The position numbers and the translations under genes are program-made. Below the pieces are notes generated by a model. It had not been told where the DNA came from, ran no database searches, and saw only the letters and a program-made list of their open reading frames with translations. A DNA stretch of 30,543 nt from Wohlfahrtiimonas sp. (GTDB lineage Bacteria > Pseudomonadota > Gammaproteobacteria > Cardiobacteriales > Wohlfahrtiimonadaceae). The stretch spans positions 1 to 30,543 of the forward strand of contig JASLHB010000047.1 of NCBI GenBank assembly GCA_030149965.1, written 5' to 3'. Below, one piece after another: positions 23,481 through 30,543 of the stretch. The stretch's first letter is position 1. The number at the start of each line of letters is the position of its first letter.

Positions 23481-24368
23481 ATGCAAAAATCAGTTCAAGG
23501 TGCTTTATGGATGGTTGCAACAGGCGTTACATTTGCTGCAATCAATGTGATTACACCATTTATCAGTAATCAATATCCCATAAGCTCAGAATGGACTGCA
23601 TTTTTCCAATATAGTTTTGCATTTCTGTTTTTATTCCCGATGTTTTTAAAAGCGGGAATAAAGCAAGTAGCAACAACGCAACGCTTTTGGATTCATTTAG
23701 TGCGCATTTTGTCCGCAATCATTGGCGTACAATTGTGGGTTAAAGCTTTAAGTTTACAATTTCCTATTGGTGAAGGCGTTGCATTATTGATGACTTCACC
23801 ATTGTTTGCTAGCATTGGTGCAGCTTTATTCTTAAAAGAAAAAGCAACCATTACGCGCATTATTGTGACGATTATTGGGTTCATTGGTGCAATGCTAATT
23901 TTAAGTCCAAGCTATCAAGCAATGAATTATGTGGCATTTCTACCTTTAGCTGCAGCATTATTCTGGGCAATTTATTCATTGCTGATTAAATACTTAACGG
24001 ATAAAGATCATCCGTTAACATTATTGTTCTATCTATATTTGCTGATGTTTCCAATCAACTTTATCCTCGCATTAACAGGGAACTTTTCTCATGGAGTTGC
24101 AGGATTAGGTTTTGAATTCACATTAGAGTTATTAGGTTATTTGTTGGCATTAGGCTTTTTAACCATGATTGCCCATTTCACTTTAGTGAAAGCATATCAA
24201 GCAGCTGATGCCATTTATGTGCAAGCTTTTGATTACATCAAATTGCCATTGAATACTTTATTGGGCTTTATATTCTTTGGTTGGGCTGTTGGCACCCAAT
24301 TTTGGATTGGCGCAATTATTATGATTGCTGCGCTTTTATATATTACTTATTCTGAGTCTAAAAAATAA
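23481..24368 (+). CDS. EamA-family (DMT superfamily) transporter
   Basis: A 295-residue inner-membrane protein with ten hydrophobic helices in two repeats of five, the standard EamA/RhaT arrangement. The end of the first repeat shows the typical run GEGVALLMTSPLFASIGAALFLKEKATITRIIV (in two blocks) and then GAMLILSP; the second half has AIYSLLIKYL and ADAIYVQAFDYIKLPLNTLLGF, which mirrors the first. Substrates in this family range from amino acids to purines and drugs, and nothing here narrows it. It lies one base after era and three before rlmJ, so it is part of the lepA-rlmJ operon. Confidence 0.87.
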   Translation: MQKSVQGALWMVATGVTFAAINVITPFISNQYPISSEWTAFFQYSFAFLFLFPMFLKAGIKQVATTQRFWIHLVRILSAIIGVQLWVKALSLQFPIGEGVALLMTSPLFASIGAALFLKEKATITRIIVTIIGFIGAMLILSPSYQAMNYVAFLPLAAALFWAIYSLLIKYLTDKDHPLTLLFYLYLLMFPINFILALTGNFSHGVAGLGFEFTLELLGYLLALGFLTMIAHFTLVKAYQAADAIYVQAFDYIKLPLNTLLGFIFFGWAVGTQFWIGAIIMIAALLYITYSESKK

Positions 24369-24371
24369 TTT

Positions 24372-25214
24372 ATGCTAAGTTATAGACATGGATTCCATGC
24401 AGGGAATCATGCGGACGTATTAAAACATTACGTCCTTTTTTCTATCCTCAATTACTATAATGAAAAAGATAAACCATATTGGTATGTCGATACGCATTCT
24501 GGTGCAGGTTTATATGATATTAATTCGGAATTTTCTGAAAAAACAGGTGAATACCATGAAGGTATTGGCTTGTTGCAAAAACAGAAAGATTTACCTAAAG
24601 AATTATTCGAATTTTTAGAATTTCTAGTGCAATTCCAAATGGATAAAAAACTTTATCCAGGATCGCCAGTGATTGCACAGAAATTAGTGCGTTCTGTGGA
24701 TCGTGTGAAATTATTTGAATTACATCCAGCGGATAATGAGCATCTAATCAATAACTTTAAAGGACAAGGGGTTAAATACCAAGTTCAGCAAAGTGATGGT
24801 TTCCAAGGGTTGATTAGCTTATTACCACCATCAACGCGCCGAGCAGTTGTTTTGATTGATCCGCCTTATGAAGATAAGTCTGATTACAAAACTGTGATCA
24901 ATACATTGCAAGAAGCACATAAACGCTTTGCAACGGGAACGTACATGATTTGGTATCCACTGTTGCCAAGAGATGAAAGTTTAAATTTACCAAACAAACT
25001 AGGTAAAACATTTAAAAATGATAATTTCTTGAATGTTACATTGTCTGTTTATGAAGGAAAAAATGATGACTTTGGCATGTATGGCAGTGGTTTATTTATC
25101 TTAAATCCGCCTTATACATTAGAAAAAGAGTTAGAGAAGTTAATGCCTATTTTGGTGAAGGCTTTAGCTCAAGGTGATGATGCAAATTACACTTTAGAAA
25201 GTTCTGCTAAATAA
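24372..25214 (+). CDS. rlmJ: 23S rRNA (adenine-2030-N6)-methyltransferase RlmJ
   Basis: RlmJ methylates A2030 of 23S rRNA. At 280 residues it is the length of the E. coli enzyme. It begins with the hallmark LSYRHGFHAGNHADVLKH; the SAM-binding loop reads YVDTHSGAGLYD (about 36-47); the catalytic N6-adenine methyltransferase motif is IDPPYE (about 166-171); and LYPGSPVIAQ and GTYMIWYPLL are typical. It is the last gene of the operon, with a strong terminator 13 bases after the stop. Confidence 0.96.
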   Translation: MLSYRHGFHAGNHADVLKHYVLFSILNYYNEKDKPYWYVDTHSGAGLYDINSEFSEKTGEYHEGIGLLQKQKDLPKELFEFLEFLVQFQMDKKLYPGSPVIAQKLVRSVDRVKLFELHPADNEHLINNFKGQGVKYQVQQSDGFQGLISLLPPSTRRAVVLIDPPYEDKSDYKTVINTLQEAHKRFATGTYMIWYPLLPRDESLNLPNKLGKTFKNDNFLNVTLSVYEGKNDDFGMYGSGLFILNPPYTLEKELEKLMPILVKALAQGDDANYTLESSAK

Positions 25215-25227
25215 TTATAACGACAGT

Positions 25228-25257
25228 AAAAAGCCCTGAAATGATCAGGGCTTTTTT
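25228..25257 (+). terminator. intrinsic terminator after rlmJ
   Basis: A 12-bp perfect stem (AAAAAGCCCTGA at 25228-25239, TCAGGGCTTTTT at 25245-25256), 5-base loop and T-run. It ends the lepA-rlmJ operon. Confidence 0.9.
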
Positions 25258-25386
25258 GAGGGGGGAGAGTAATCGTATAAAATAGTTTCTTAGAATAGAA
25301 TATTGAAACTGTATTTATTATATTATCTTTACATAACTTTTCAAGTTATTTTTTACATTCCTCTTAACATATTAACTCAATGACAT

Positions 25387-25421
25387 AAAAAACCCTGACT
25401 AAAATATTAGTCAGGGTTTTT
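25387..25421 (-). terminator. intrinsic terminator after actP
   Basis: A 15-bp perfect stem (25388-25402 with 25407-25421) around the loop AATA, rich in ACCCTGACT/AGTCAGGGT. Read leftward it is followed by TTTTTTATG. It lies 31 bases past the actP stop and could also work rightward. Confidence 0.9.
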
Positions 25422-25451
25422 ATTTTATATTCAATTGTTATTGAATATGAT

Positions 25452-27161
25452 TTAGACAGACTGCTTTGCTTGTTCTTCTAAGAACTCAGGATGGTTAACT
25501 TGGCGATACTGCTGAACTGCTTCAGAGATGCCTTCGCCACCAACGTGAGAACGAACGTACTGGCTGATAAACTTAGATTTCTCTTCTGCCGCTGCTTTTG
25601 ATTTATCCATTGAAGATACAATGAATGTCACGATGAAAGCTGTTGGGATAGAGAATAAAGCAGGGTTATTGTATGGGAATAATGCACTATCATGTCCCAA
25701 TACATTGATCCAAACTTCTGGTCCTAATACGATCATCACAACTGCAGTGATTAAACCTGCTGCGCCACCAACTACTGCACCTTTTGTTGTTAAACCTTTC
25801 CAGTACATAGATAAGAATAACAATGGGAAGTTCGCTGAAGCTGCAATTGAGAATGCTAAACCAACTAAGAATGCAACGTTTTGTTCTTCAAACAATAAAC
25901 CTAATAAGATTGCGATCACACCTAGAGCTGCTGTTGTGAAACGAGAAACCATTAATTCAGTTTTCATGATCGGTTTACCTTTTTTGATCACGTTTGCATA
26001 GAAGTCATGGCTGATTGCTGATGCACCAGATAATGTCAAACCTGCAACAACCGCAACCAATGTTGCAAATGTTACTGCTGACATGAAGCCTAAGAAGATA
26101 TTGCCGCCAATTGCGTGTGATAAATGGATTGCAACCATGTTAGCGCCACCGATAATTGCGCCTTCAGCTGTTGTGTAATCAGGTTGGTTCATGATGTAAA
26201 CGATTGCACCGAAACCGATGATGAACATTAACAAGTAGAAGTAACCGATGAAACCTGTTGCATACAATGCTGATTTACGTGCTTCTTTTGCATCTTTAAC
26301 AGTGAAGAAACGCATTAAGATATGTGGTAAACCTGCAGTACCAAACATCAAGCCAATGCCTAAAGAAATCGTATCAATTGGGTTAGGATATTTCAAACCT
26401 GGTGACATGATTTCGATGCCTTTTGGATGTACTTCAGTTGCTTTAACGAATAAGTTTTCGATGTTGAAACCAACCCAATACAATACAACGATTGACATGA
26501 ATGTCGCACCAATCAAGATCAATACTGCTTTGATCATTTGAACCCATGTTGTTGCCAACATACCGCCTAACAATACGTAAACCATCATCAAGATACCAAC
26601 GATGAATACAGCGATGTTATAGTTCAAACCAAACAATAATTCGATCAATTTACCAGCACCAACCATTTGTGCGATCAAGTAAAGTAATACGATTGTTAAT
26701 GTTGAGAATACCGCCAAAATACGGATTGGAGTTTGTTGCAATCTGAATGCTGTTACGTCTGCAAATGTAAAACGACCTAAGTTACGGAATCTTTCTGCCA
26801 TTAATAATAAAATTACTGGCCAGCCGATGAAGAAACCAAATGCATAAATCAAACCATCGTAGCCTGATGCAAATACCAATGCTGACAAGCCCAAGAACGA
26901 TGCAGATGATAAATAATCACCAGCGATTGCTAAACCGTTTTGGAAGCCAGAAATACCGCCACCAGCTGTATAGAAATCTGATGCTGATTTAGTTTTATTC
27001 GATGCCCAAAAAGTGATTGCAATGGTTGCCAATACAAACACGAAGAACATGATGATTGCTGTCCAGTTTTTGCCATCTGATTGAGTTGATTGTGCAACTG
27101 CAACACCAAATAAACCGAATGCGATCAAGCATAAGAATTGTCTTAGAACATTATTTCTCAT
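25452..27161 (-). CDS. actP: Cation/acetate symporter ActP
   Basis: A 569-residue sodium:solute symporter (SSS family) that imports acetate and related short carboxylates; E. coli ActP has 549. About 13 membrane helices follow an N-terminal signal-like segment (about 6-24). Family blocks are SASDFYTAGGGISGFQNGLAIAGDYLSSASFLG (in two parts, about 58-90), RFRNLGRFTFADVTAFRL, GTAGLPHILMRFFTVKDAKEAR (about 274-295) and ASAISHDFYANVIKKGK. AAAGGAG lies eight bases before the ATG. The first 11 bases overlap the end of yjcH, so the two are coupled. No acs gene is in view, although E. coli has acs-yjcH-actP. Confidence 0.94.
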   Translation of the reverse strand: MRNNVLRQFLCLIAFGLFGVAVAQSTQSDGKNWTAIIMFFVFVLATIAITFWASNKTKSASDFYTAGGGISGFQNGLAIAGDYLSSASFLGLSALVFASGYDGLIYAFGFFIGWPVILLLMAERFRNLGRFTFADVTAFRLQQTPIRILAVFSTLTIVLLYLIAQMVGAGKLIELLFGLNYNIAVFIVGILMMVYVLLGGMLATTWVQMIKAVLILIGATFMSIVVLYWVGFNIENLFVKATEVHPKGIEIMSPGLKYPNPIDTISLGIGLMFGTAGLPHILMRFFTVKDAKEARKSALYATGFIGYFYLLMFIIGFGAIVYIMNQPDYTTAEGAIIGGANMVAIHLSHAIGGNIFLGFMSAVTFATLVAVVAGLTLSGASAISHDFYANVIKKGKPIMKTELMVSRFTTAALGVIAILLGLLFEEQNVAFLVGLAFSIAASANFPLLFLSMYWKGLTTKGAVVGGAAGLITAVVMIVLGPEVWINVLGHDSALFPYNNPALFSIPTAFIVTFIVSSMDKSKAAAEEKSKFISQYVRSHVGGEGISEAVQQYRQVNHPEFLEEQAKQSV

Positions 27162-27507
27162 TGCCGATCTCCTTTAAAACTCTGATAGTTTTTGGATCGA
27201 AATAAGTATTCGTTCTATGTACATAGTAACAAGTCACTAAAATCGTCCAAATAATTAAGAAGAAACCAGCAGGAATCCCCCAAGTTGTTACCATTTTTTC
27301 TGCCATTGCCATGCCAACAAAGCTTGGTGCATAAGCAGATGCAACAATGATTAATATATAAAGGCCTAAAGTTAGTGCCAATAAGATTAAGCTGAATTTT
27401 TGTTTTTCAGCAACCAGTGCTTTGAATCTTGAATCATTGTAAATACGATTCACAATTGCTTCATCATAAAGAAGCTTTGAATCATCGACTTTTATGGGTT
27501 CAGCCAT
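27151..27507 (-). CDS. yjcH: YjcH-type DUF485 membrane protein
   Basis: A 118-residue membrane protein with two helices (about residues 41-61 and 75-99), family DUF485, always found just before actP-type symporters and thought to be an accessory of acetate uptake, though its exact job is not established. Typical motifs are RFKALVAEKQKF before helix 1, SFVGMAMAEKMVTTWGIPAG at the turn and CYYVHRTNTYFD at the end. An ideal AGGAGG precedes the ATG by six bases. It is the first gene of the leftward yjcH-actP operon. Confidence 0.9.
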   Translation of the reverse strand: MAEPIKVDDSKLLYDEAIVNRIYNDSRFKALVAEKQKFSLILLALTLGLYILIIVASAYAPSFVGMAMAEKMVTTWGIPAGFFLIIWTILVTCYYVHRTNTYFDPKTIRVLKEIGNEK

Positions 27508-28008
27508 AAATCCTCCTAAAGTTTTTACTTTTACGTTATTTATTAAATTAAATTATCAGCGCATTTTGTGCATATTTTTTTAATATATAAAACGCCTCCT
27601 CACGTAAGAAGATACAAAAACCTGCAGAATTTGCAACAAAAACCGCTTTTTAGACAAAATGACAAAATTATATTTTTAGATGAAAACATTGATTATTCGT
27701 TGGTATTATCAGTTAGCTATAAGGTTTTGATGATTAATGATTGTATATTTTTAATACAGAATATTTTCAATAAAATAATTTTTATTAAACAAAAAAATAC
27801 ATTAAAAATGCAAAATTTTAGGATAATAAACTGTGAAAATTGCCTTGATTGCAATAAAGTTGCATTTGCCACGATAAGCATGCTATACAATTGATGTGTA
27901 ATGTTATGCCCAAAAGGCAGAATAAAAGGATCATGTCACGGAAATTGATCAGACATTATTGGTAAATTAACGCAAATAAAATTTAAAAAAGCTTAATAGG
28001 GAAAGAAT
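27508..28008. other. 501-base divergent intergenic region, yjcH / ilvD
   Basis: Very AT-rich spacer holding control sequences for both flanking operons. The right part contains the ilvD promoter (27860-27889) and a leader of about 110 bases. For yjcH I can see only weak candidates, such as minus-strand TATATT near 27585-27590 without a good -35. A 108-codon rightward frame (27568-27894) looks spurious. Confidence 0.6.
27860..27889 (+). promoter_or_regulatory. extended -10 promoter of ilvD
   Basis: TGC immediately before TATACA (27881-27889) gives an extended -10. TTGCAT at 27860-27865 lies 18 bases upstream of the hexamer. Transcription would begin near 27896, leaving a leader of about 112 bases. 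Confidence 0.5.
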
Positions 28009-29859
28009 ATGCCAAAATATCGTTCGCATACTTCGACGCAGGGTCGTAATATGGCGGGTGCACGTGCTTTGTGGCGTGCGACAGGAATGAATAATGAAGA
28101 TTTTAAAAAGCCGATCATTGCGGTTGTGAACTCATTCACGCAATTTGTTCCGGGACATGTTCATCTGAAAGATATTGGGCAGCTGGTTGCGCGAGAAATA
28201 GAAAAAGCTGGTGGCGTTGCGAAAGAATTTAATACGATTGCAGTGGATGATGGTATTGCAATGGGGCACGATGGCATGTTGTATTCATTGCCAAGCCGGG
28301 ATTTGATTGCTGATTCAGTAGAATATATGGTGAATGCTCACTGTGCGGATGCAATGATTTGTATTTCGAACTGCGATAAAATCACGCCAGGAATGTTGAT
28401 GGCTTCAATGCGCTTGAACATTCCAACCATATTTGTATCTGGCGGACCAATGGAATCAGGTAAATTGGTTTGGAACAATGAAAATATGCGTTTGGATTTA
28501 GTAGATGCAATGGTAATGGCAGCTGATGATAAAGAAGCTGATGATAAAGTCCAAGCCATTGAAGAAAATGCTTGTCCAACTTGTGGTTCATGTTCAGGAA
28601 TGTTCACTGCAAATTCAATGAACTGCTTAACTGAAGCGTTAGGTTTATCTTTACCGGGCAATGGTTCAATGTTGGCAACGCATAAAAATAGGGAAGAACT
28701 GTTTTTAGAAGCAGCGCGCATTATCGTTAAAAATACTCGTGATTATTATGATAATAATAATGAAAATGTATTGCCGCGTAATATTGCATCATTTAAAGCA
28801 TTTGAAAATGCTATGATGTTGGACATTGCAATGGGCGGTTCAAGTAACACCGTATTGCATTTATTGGCAGCCGCATATGAAGCTGGCGTAGATTTCTCTA
28901 TGCAAGATATCGACCGATTATCGCGTAAAGTACCTCATTTATCTAAAGTTTCGCCATCTACGAGCAAATATCATATGGAAGATGTTCATCGTGCTGGTGG
29001 TATTATTAGTATTTTGGGTGAGTTGGCACGTATGAATTTGTTGCATACTGATTGCCCAACGGTTCATTCCAAAGATCAAGCTGAAGCGATTGCAAAGTGG
29101 GATATTACACAAACAAATGATGAGAAAGTGCATCATTTCTTTAAATCTGCACCGGGCGGCGTAAGAACAACAGAAGCATTTAGCCAAGATCGTTATTTTG
29201 ATTCATTGGACGATGATCGTGAAAATGGTTGTATTCGCAGTGGAGAATTTGCTTATAGCCAAGATGGCGGAATTGCTGTTTTATATGGCAATATTGCGAA
29301 AGATGGTTGTATCGTAAAAACTGCTGGCGTGGATGATTCAATCTTAAAATTCACTGGTAAAGCAAGAGTTTATGAAAGCCAAGATTCAGCGGTGAAAGGT
29401 ATTTTGAATAATGAAGTACAAGCGAATGAAGTTGTGATCATTCGTTATGAAGGCCCAAAAGGTGGGCCGGGCATGCAAGAAATGTTGTATCCCACGTCAT
29501 ATTTGAAATCAAAAGGATTAGGAAAAGCATGTGCTTTATTAACTGATGGACGTTTTTCAGGTGGAACATCAGGATTATCTATTGGTCATGCTTCGCCTGA
29601 AGCAGCAGAAGGTGGCGTGATTGCCATTGTGGAAACAGGCGATGAGATCATTATTGATATTCCAAACCGTTCAATTCATTTGAATCTATCTGAATCAGAA
29701 ATTGAATCAAGATTATCTGAACAAGCCAAGCTGGGTTTTGTACCTAAAGAAATTCGACCGCGTAAAATATCTGCAGCATTACAAGTTTATGGTGCTTTAG
29801 CAACTTCAGCAGCATTTGGTGCGGTTCGTGATGTGAATAGATTGAAACAACTTAAATAA
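28009..29859 (+). CDS. ilvD: Dihydroxy-acid dehydratase IlvD
   Basis: IlvD converts dihydroxy-isovalerate and dihydroxy-methylvalerate to the 2-keto acids in valine, isoleucine and leucine synthesis, using an iron-sulfur cluster and Mg2+. The 616 residues match E. coli (616). Cluster cysteines are present: C122 in ISNCDKITPGM, and C189, C192 and C195 in ACPTCGSCSGMFTANSM. Other blocks are YRSHTSTQGRNMAGARALWRATG (start, in two parts), DDGIAMGHDGMLYSLPSRD, GGSSNTVLHLLA, YEGPKGGPGMQEM and LTDGRFSGGTSGLSIGH. AGGGA precedes the ATG by nine bases. It stands alone: the other ilv genes are not adjacent, and a terminator follows directly. Confidence 0.97.
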   Translation: MPKYRSHTSTQGRNMAGARALWRATGMNNEDFKKPIIAVVNSFTQFVPGHVHLKDIGQLVAREIEKAGGVAKEFNTIAVDDGIAMGHDGMLYSLPSRDLIADSVEYMVNAHCADAMICISNCDKITPGMLMASMRLNIPTIFVSGGPMESGKLVWNNENMRLDLVDAMVMAADDKEADDKVQAIEENACPTCGSCSGMFTANSMNCLTEALGLSLPGNGSMLATHKNREELFLEAARIIVKNTRDYYDNNNENVLPRNIASFKAFENAMMLDIAMGGSSNTVLHLLAAAYEAGVDFSMQDIDRLSRKVPHLSKVSPSTSKYHMEDVHRAGGIISILGELARMNLLHTDCPTVHSKDQAEAIAKWDITQTNDEKVHHFFKSAPGGVRTTEAFSQDRYFDSLDDDRENGCIRSGEFAYSQDGGIAVLYGNIAKDGCIVKTAGVDDSILKFTGKARVYESQDSAVKGILNNEVQANEVVIIRYEGPKGGPGMQEMLYPTSYLKSKGLGKACALLTDGRFSGGTSGLSIGHASPEAAEGGVIAIVETGDEIIIDIPNRSIHLNLSESEIESRLSEQAKLGFVPKEIRPRKISAALQVYGALATSAAFGAVRDVNRLKQLK

Positions 29860-29875
29860 TATCTATATTATTTTT

Positions 29876-29910
29876 AGCTCATTAAGTTTAATAGATTTAA
29901 TGAGCTTTTA
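29876..29910 (+). terminator. intrinsic terminator after ilvD
   Basis: A 10-bp stem (AGCTCATTAA at 29876-29885, TTAATGAGCT at 29897-29906) with an 11-base loop, followed by TTTATTAT, 16 bases past the ilvD stop. Confidence 0.8.
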
Positions 29911-29929
29911 TTATAGGCATAAAACGACT

Positions 29930-29940
29930 GACCGTCGGTC
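29930..29940. promoter_or_regulatory. possible TetR-type operator palindrome
   Basis: GACCG-T-CGGTC is a perfect inverted repeat around a central base. GACC...GGTC half-sites are common in operators of TetR-family repressors. No regulator gene lies within the window to its right. Confidence 0.3.
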
Positions 29941-30045
29941 TATGCGTTGAAATATAATCTCATATAAAACGTATACCAATTTAAGTAGTCATACAAATGA
30001 TCGATAAAATAATTAATTACAAATAATGCGATTCATAGTTTTTCT

Positions 30046-30074
30046 AAAAATTATTAAAAATTATTAAAAATTTA
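30046..30074. repeat. 10-bp tandem repeat with phased A-tracts
   Basis: The unit AAAAATTATT occurs at 30046-30055 and 30056-30065, with a third partial, diverged copy to 30074. A5 tracts recurring every 10 bases should curve the DNA. Confidence 0.7.
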
Positions 30075-30543
30075 GGTTTCGAGCAGAAGTTTCAAAAGCT
30101 CGTAATGAATTTAAAGAGGGAAGTTTGTGATGTGGGATAACCGATAAGGTTCTAAATTTTGTTCAACTTTTATGATGGTATATTGTACTTAAATTGAACT
30201 AATCGTACGCGCGTAGAATTAAACTTTACGTATAATTATAGGTTCTATGAAAATTGAGCAACATAGATTTTGATTAAAATTGATACGTTAGAAGAACTAT
30301 ATATTTATTCTAGAGATAGAAGGGATTTATATTCCAAGGTAAATTCATTATGCCTGATATGAATTACATCGCAAATTTTTCAAGTTTAATATTTGAGAAA
30401 GATAACTTAGGTTTATCTTATTCTCAATCAAGAAACTTTTACGACTTGTAGATGATAAAGCGCCTAACAGTTCTAGGTATTTTATAATTTAACATAATAT
30501 ATAGAAGTGGAAATCTCAACTATATTAGTTAATCATCGGAAAT

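Larger units (their letters stand above)
29911..30543. other. 633 bases without a convincing gene
   Basis: No frame over about 60 codons on either strand. Short rightward frames exist (for example ATG 30350 to TAG 30451, 33 residues, with AAGG ten bases upstream; and an open stretch 30267-30362 without ATG that reads IDTLEELYIYSRDRRDLYSK), but none is recognised. They could be remnants of a decayed gene. The stretch also carries a GC-rich palindrome at 29930-29940, phased A-tracts at 30046-30074 and a second GC-rich palindrome at 30206-30215. Confidence 0.5.

Noticed and set aside
25215..25451. Possible small RNA between rlmJ and actP because of two strong hairpins
   Set aside because: Each hairpin is explained as the terminator of the adjacent convergent operon, and no promoter is seen between them.
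27560..27580. CRP-like or other palindromic operator (GCGCATTTTGTGC) upstream of yjcH
   Set aside because: The arms match imperfectly and do not fit the TGTGA-N6-TCACA consensus.
27568..27894. 108-codon rightward open frame between yjcH and ilvD
   Set aside because: No ribosome site, extreme Ile/Asn/Lys content reflecting AT-rich spacer, no recognisable motif, and it runs over the ilvD promoter.
27906..27965. 19-residue leader peptide (MPKRQNKRIMSRKLIRHYW) before ilvD, as in attenuated amino-acid operons
   Set aside because: It holds only one Leu, two Ile and no Val, has no good ribosome site at the first ATG and is not followed by a terminator/antiterminator pair, so attenuation is unsupported.

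Overview
The window is AT-rich chromosomal DNA from a gammaproteobacterium. The housekeeping genes and their pairings (ppiD, murB, mlaCB, cpxP/cpxRA, rsmI/yraN, lepA-lepB-rnc-era, rlmJ, yjcH-actP, ilvD) are all of gammaproteobacterial type. The AT-rich coding sequence and small, tightly packed operons would suit the Cardiobacteriales (Wohlfahrtiimonas/Ignatzschineria type), but that placement is inference from style, not from a marker gene. I see no prophage, insertion sequence, CRISPR array, rRNA or tRNA.

Layout. 1-5360: the tail of an unidentified gene, then a rightward envelope block: ppiD (periplasmic chaperone), a Sel1-repeat protein, murB (peptidoglycan precursor), mlaC and mlaB (phospholipid transport), closed by a two-way terminator. 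5362-8580: a leftward gltIJKL glutamate/aspartate ABC importer with a clear promoter and a hairpin after gltI. 8681-11344: the Cpx envelope-stress module, a CpxP/Spy-type chaperone divergent from cpxR-cpxA, with a perfect CpxR box between them. 11328-15762: a leftward run rsmI - YajR-like MFS transporter - DeoC-like - SuhB-like - YigE-like. 15816-17594: yraN facing a NhaD-type antiporter. 17702-25257: a two-domain membrane protein of unknown function, then lepA-lepB-rnc-era-EamA transporter-rlmJ, ending in a strong terminator. 25387-27507: leftward yjcH-actP (acetate uptake). 27866-29910: ilvD with its promoter and terminator. 29911-30543: about 0.6 kb without a convincing gene, carrying GC-rich palindromes and phased A-tracts.

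How the genes fit together. The first 11 kb is dominated by envelope biogenesis and its stress response: folding (PpiD, CpxP), wall synthesis (MurB), lipid asymmetry (MlaC/MlaB), and the CpxRA sensor that watches these. The lepA-rlmJ block joins translation (LepA, RlmJ, Era), RNA processing (RNase III) and protein export (LepB).

The most unusual part is 11.3-14.9 kb. Three consecutive genes with tight or overlapping junctions encode proteins that align along their whole length with DeoC, SuhB and YigE, yet each has changes at positions normally fixed in the family. The SuhB-like protein has lost the metal-binding motifs, and the DeoC-like protein has lost the second active-site lysine and its phosphate-binding glycines. 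They look like a co-transcribed set of repurposed or pseudo-enzymes.
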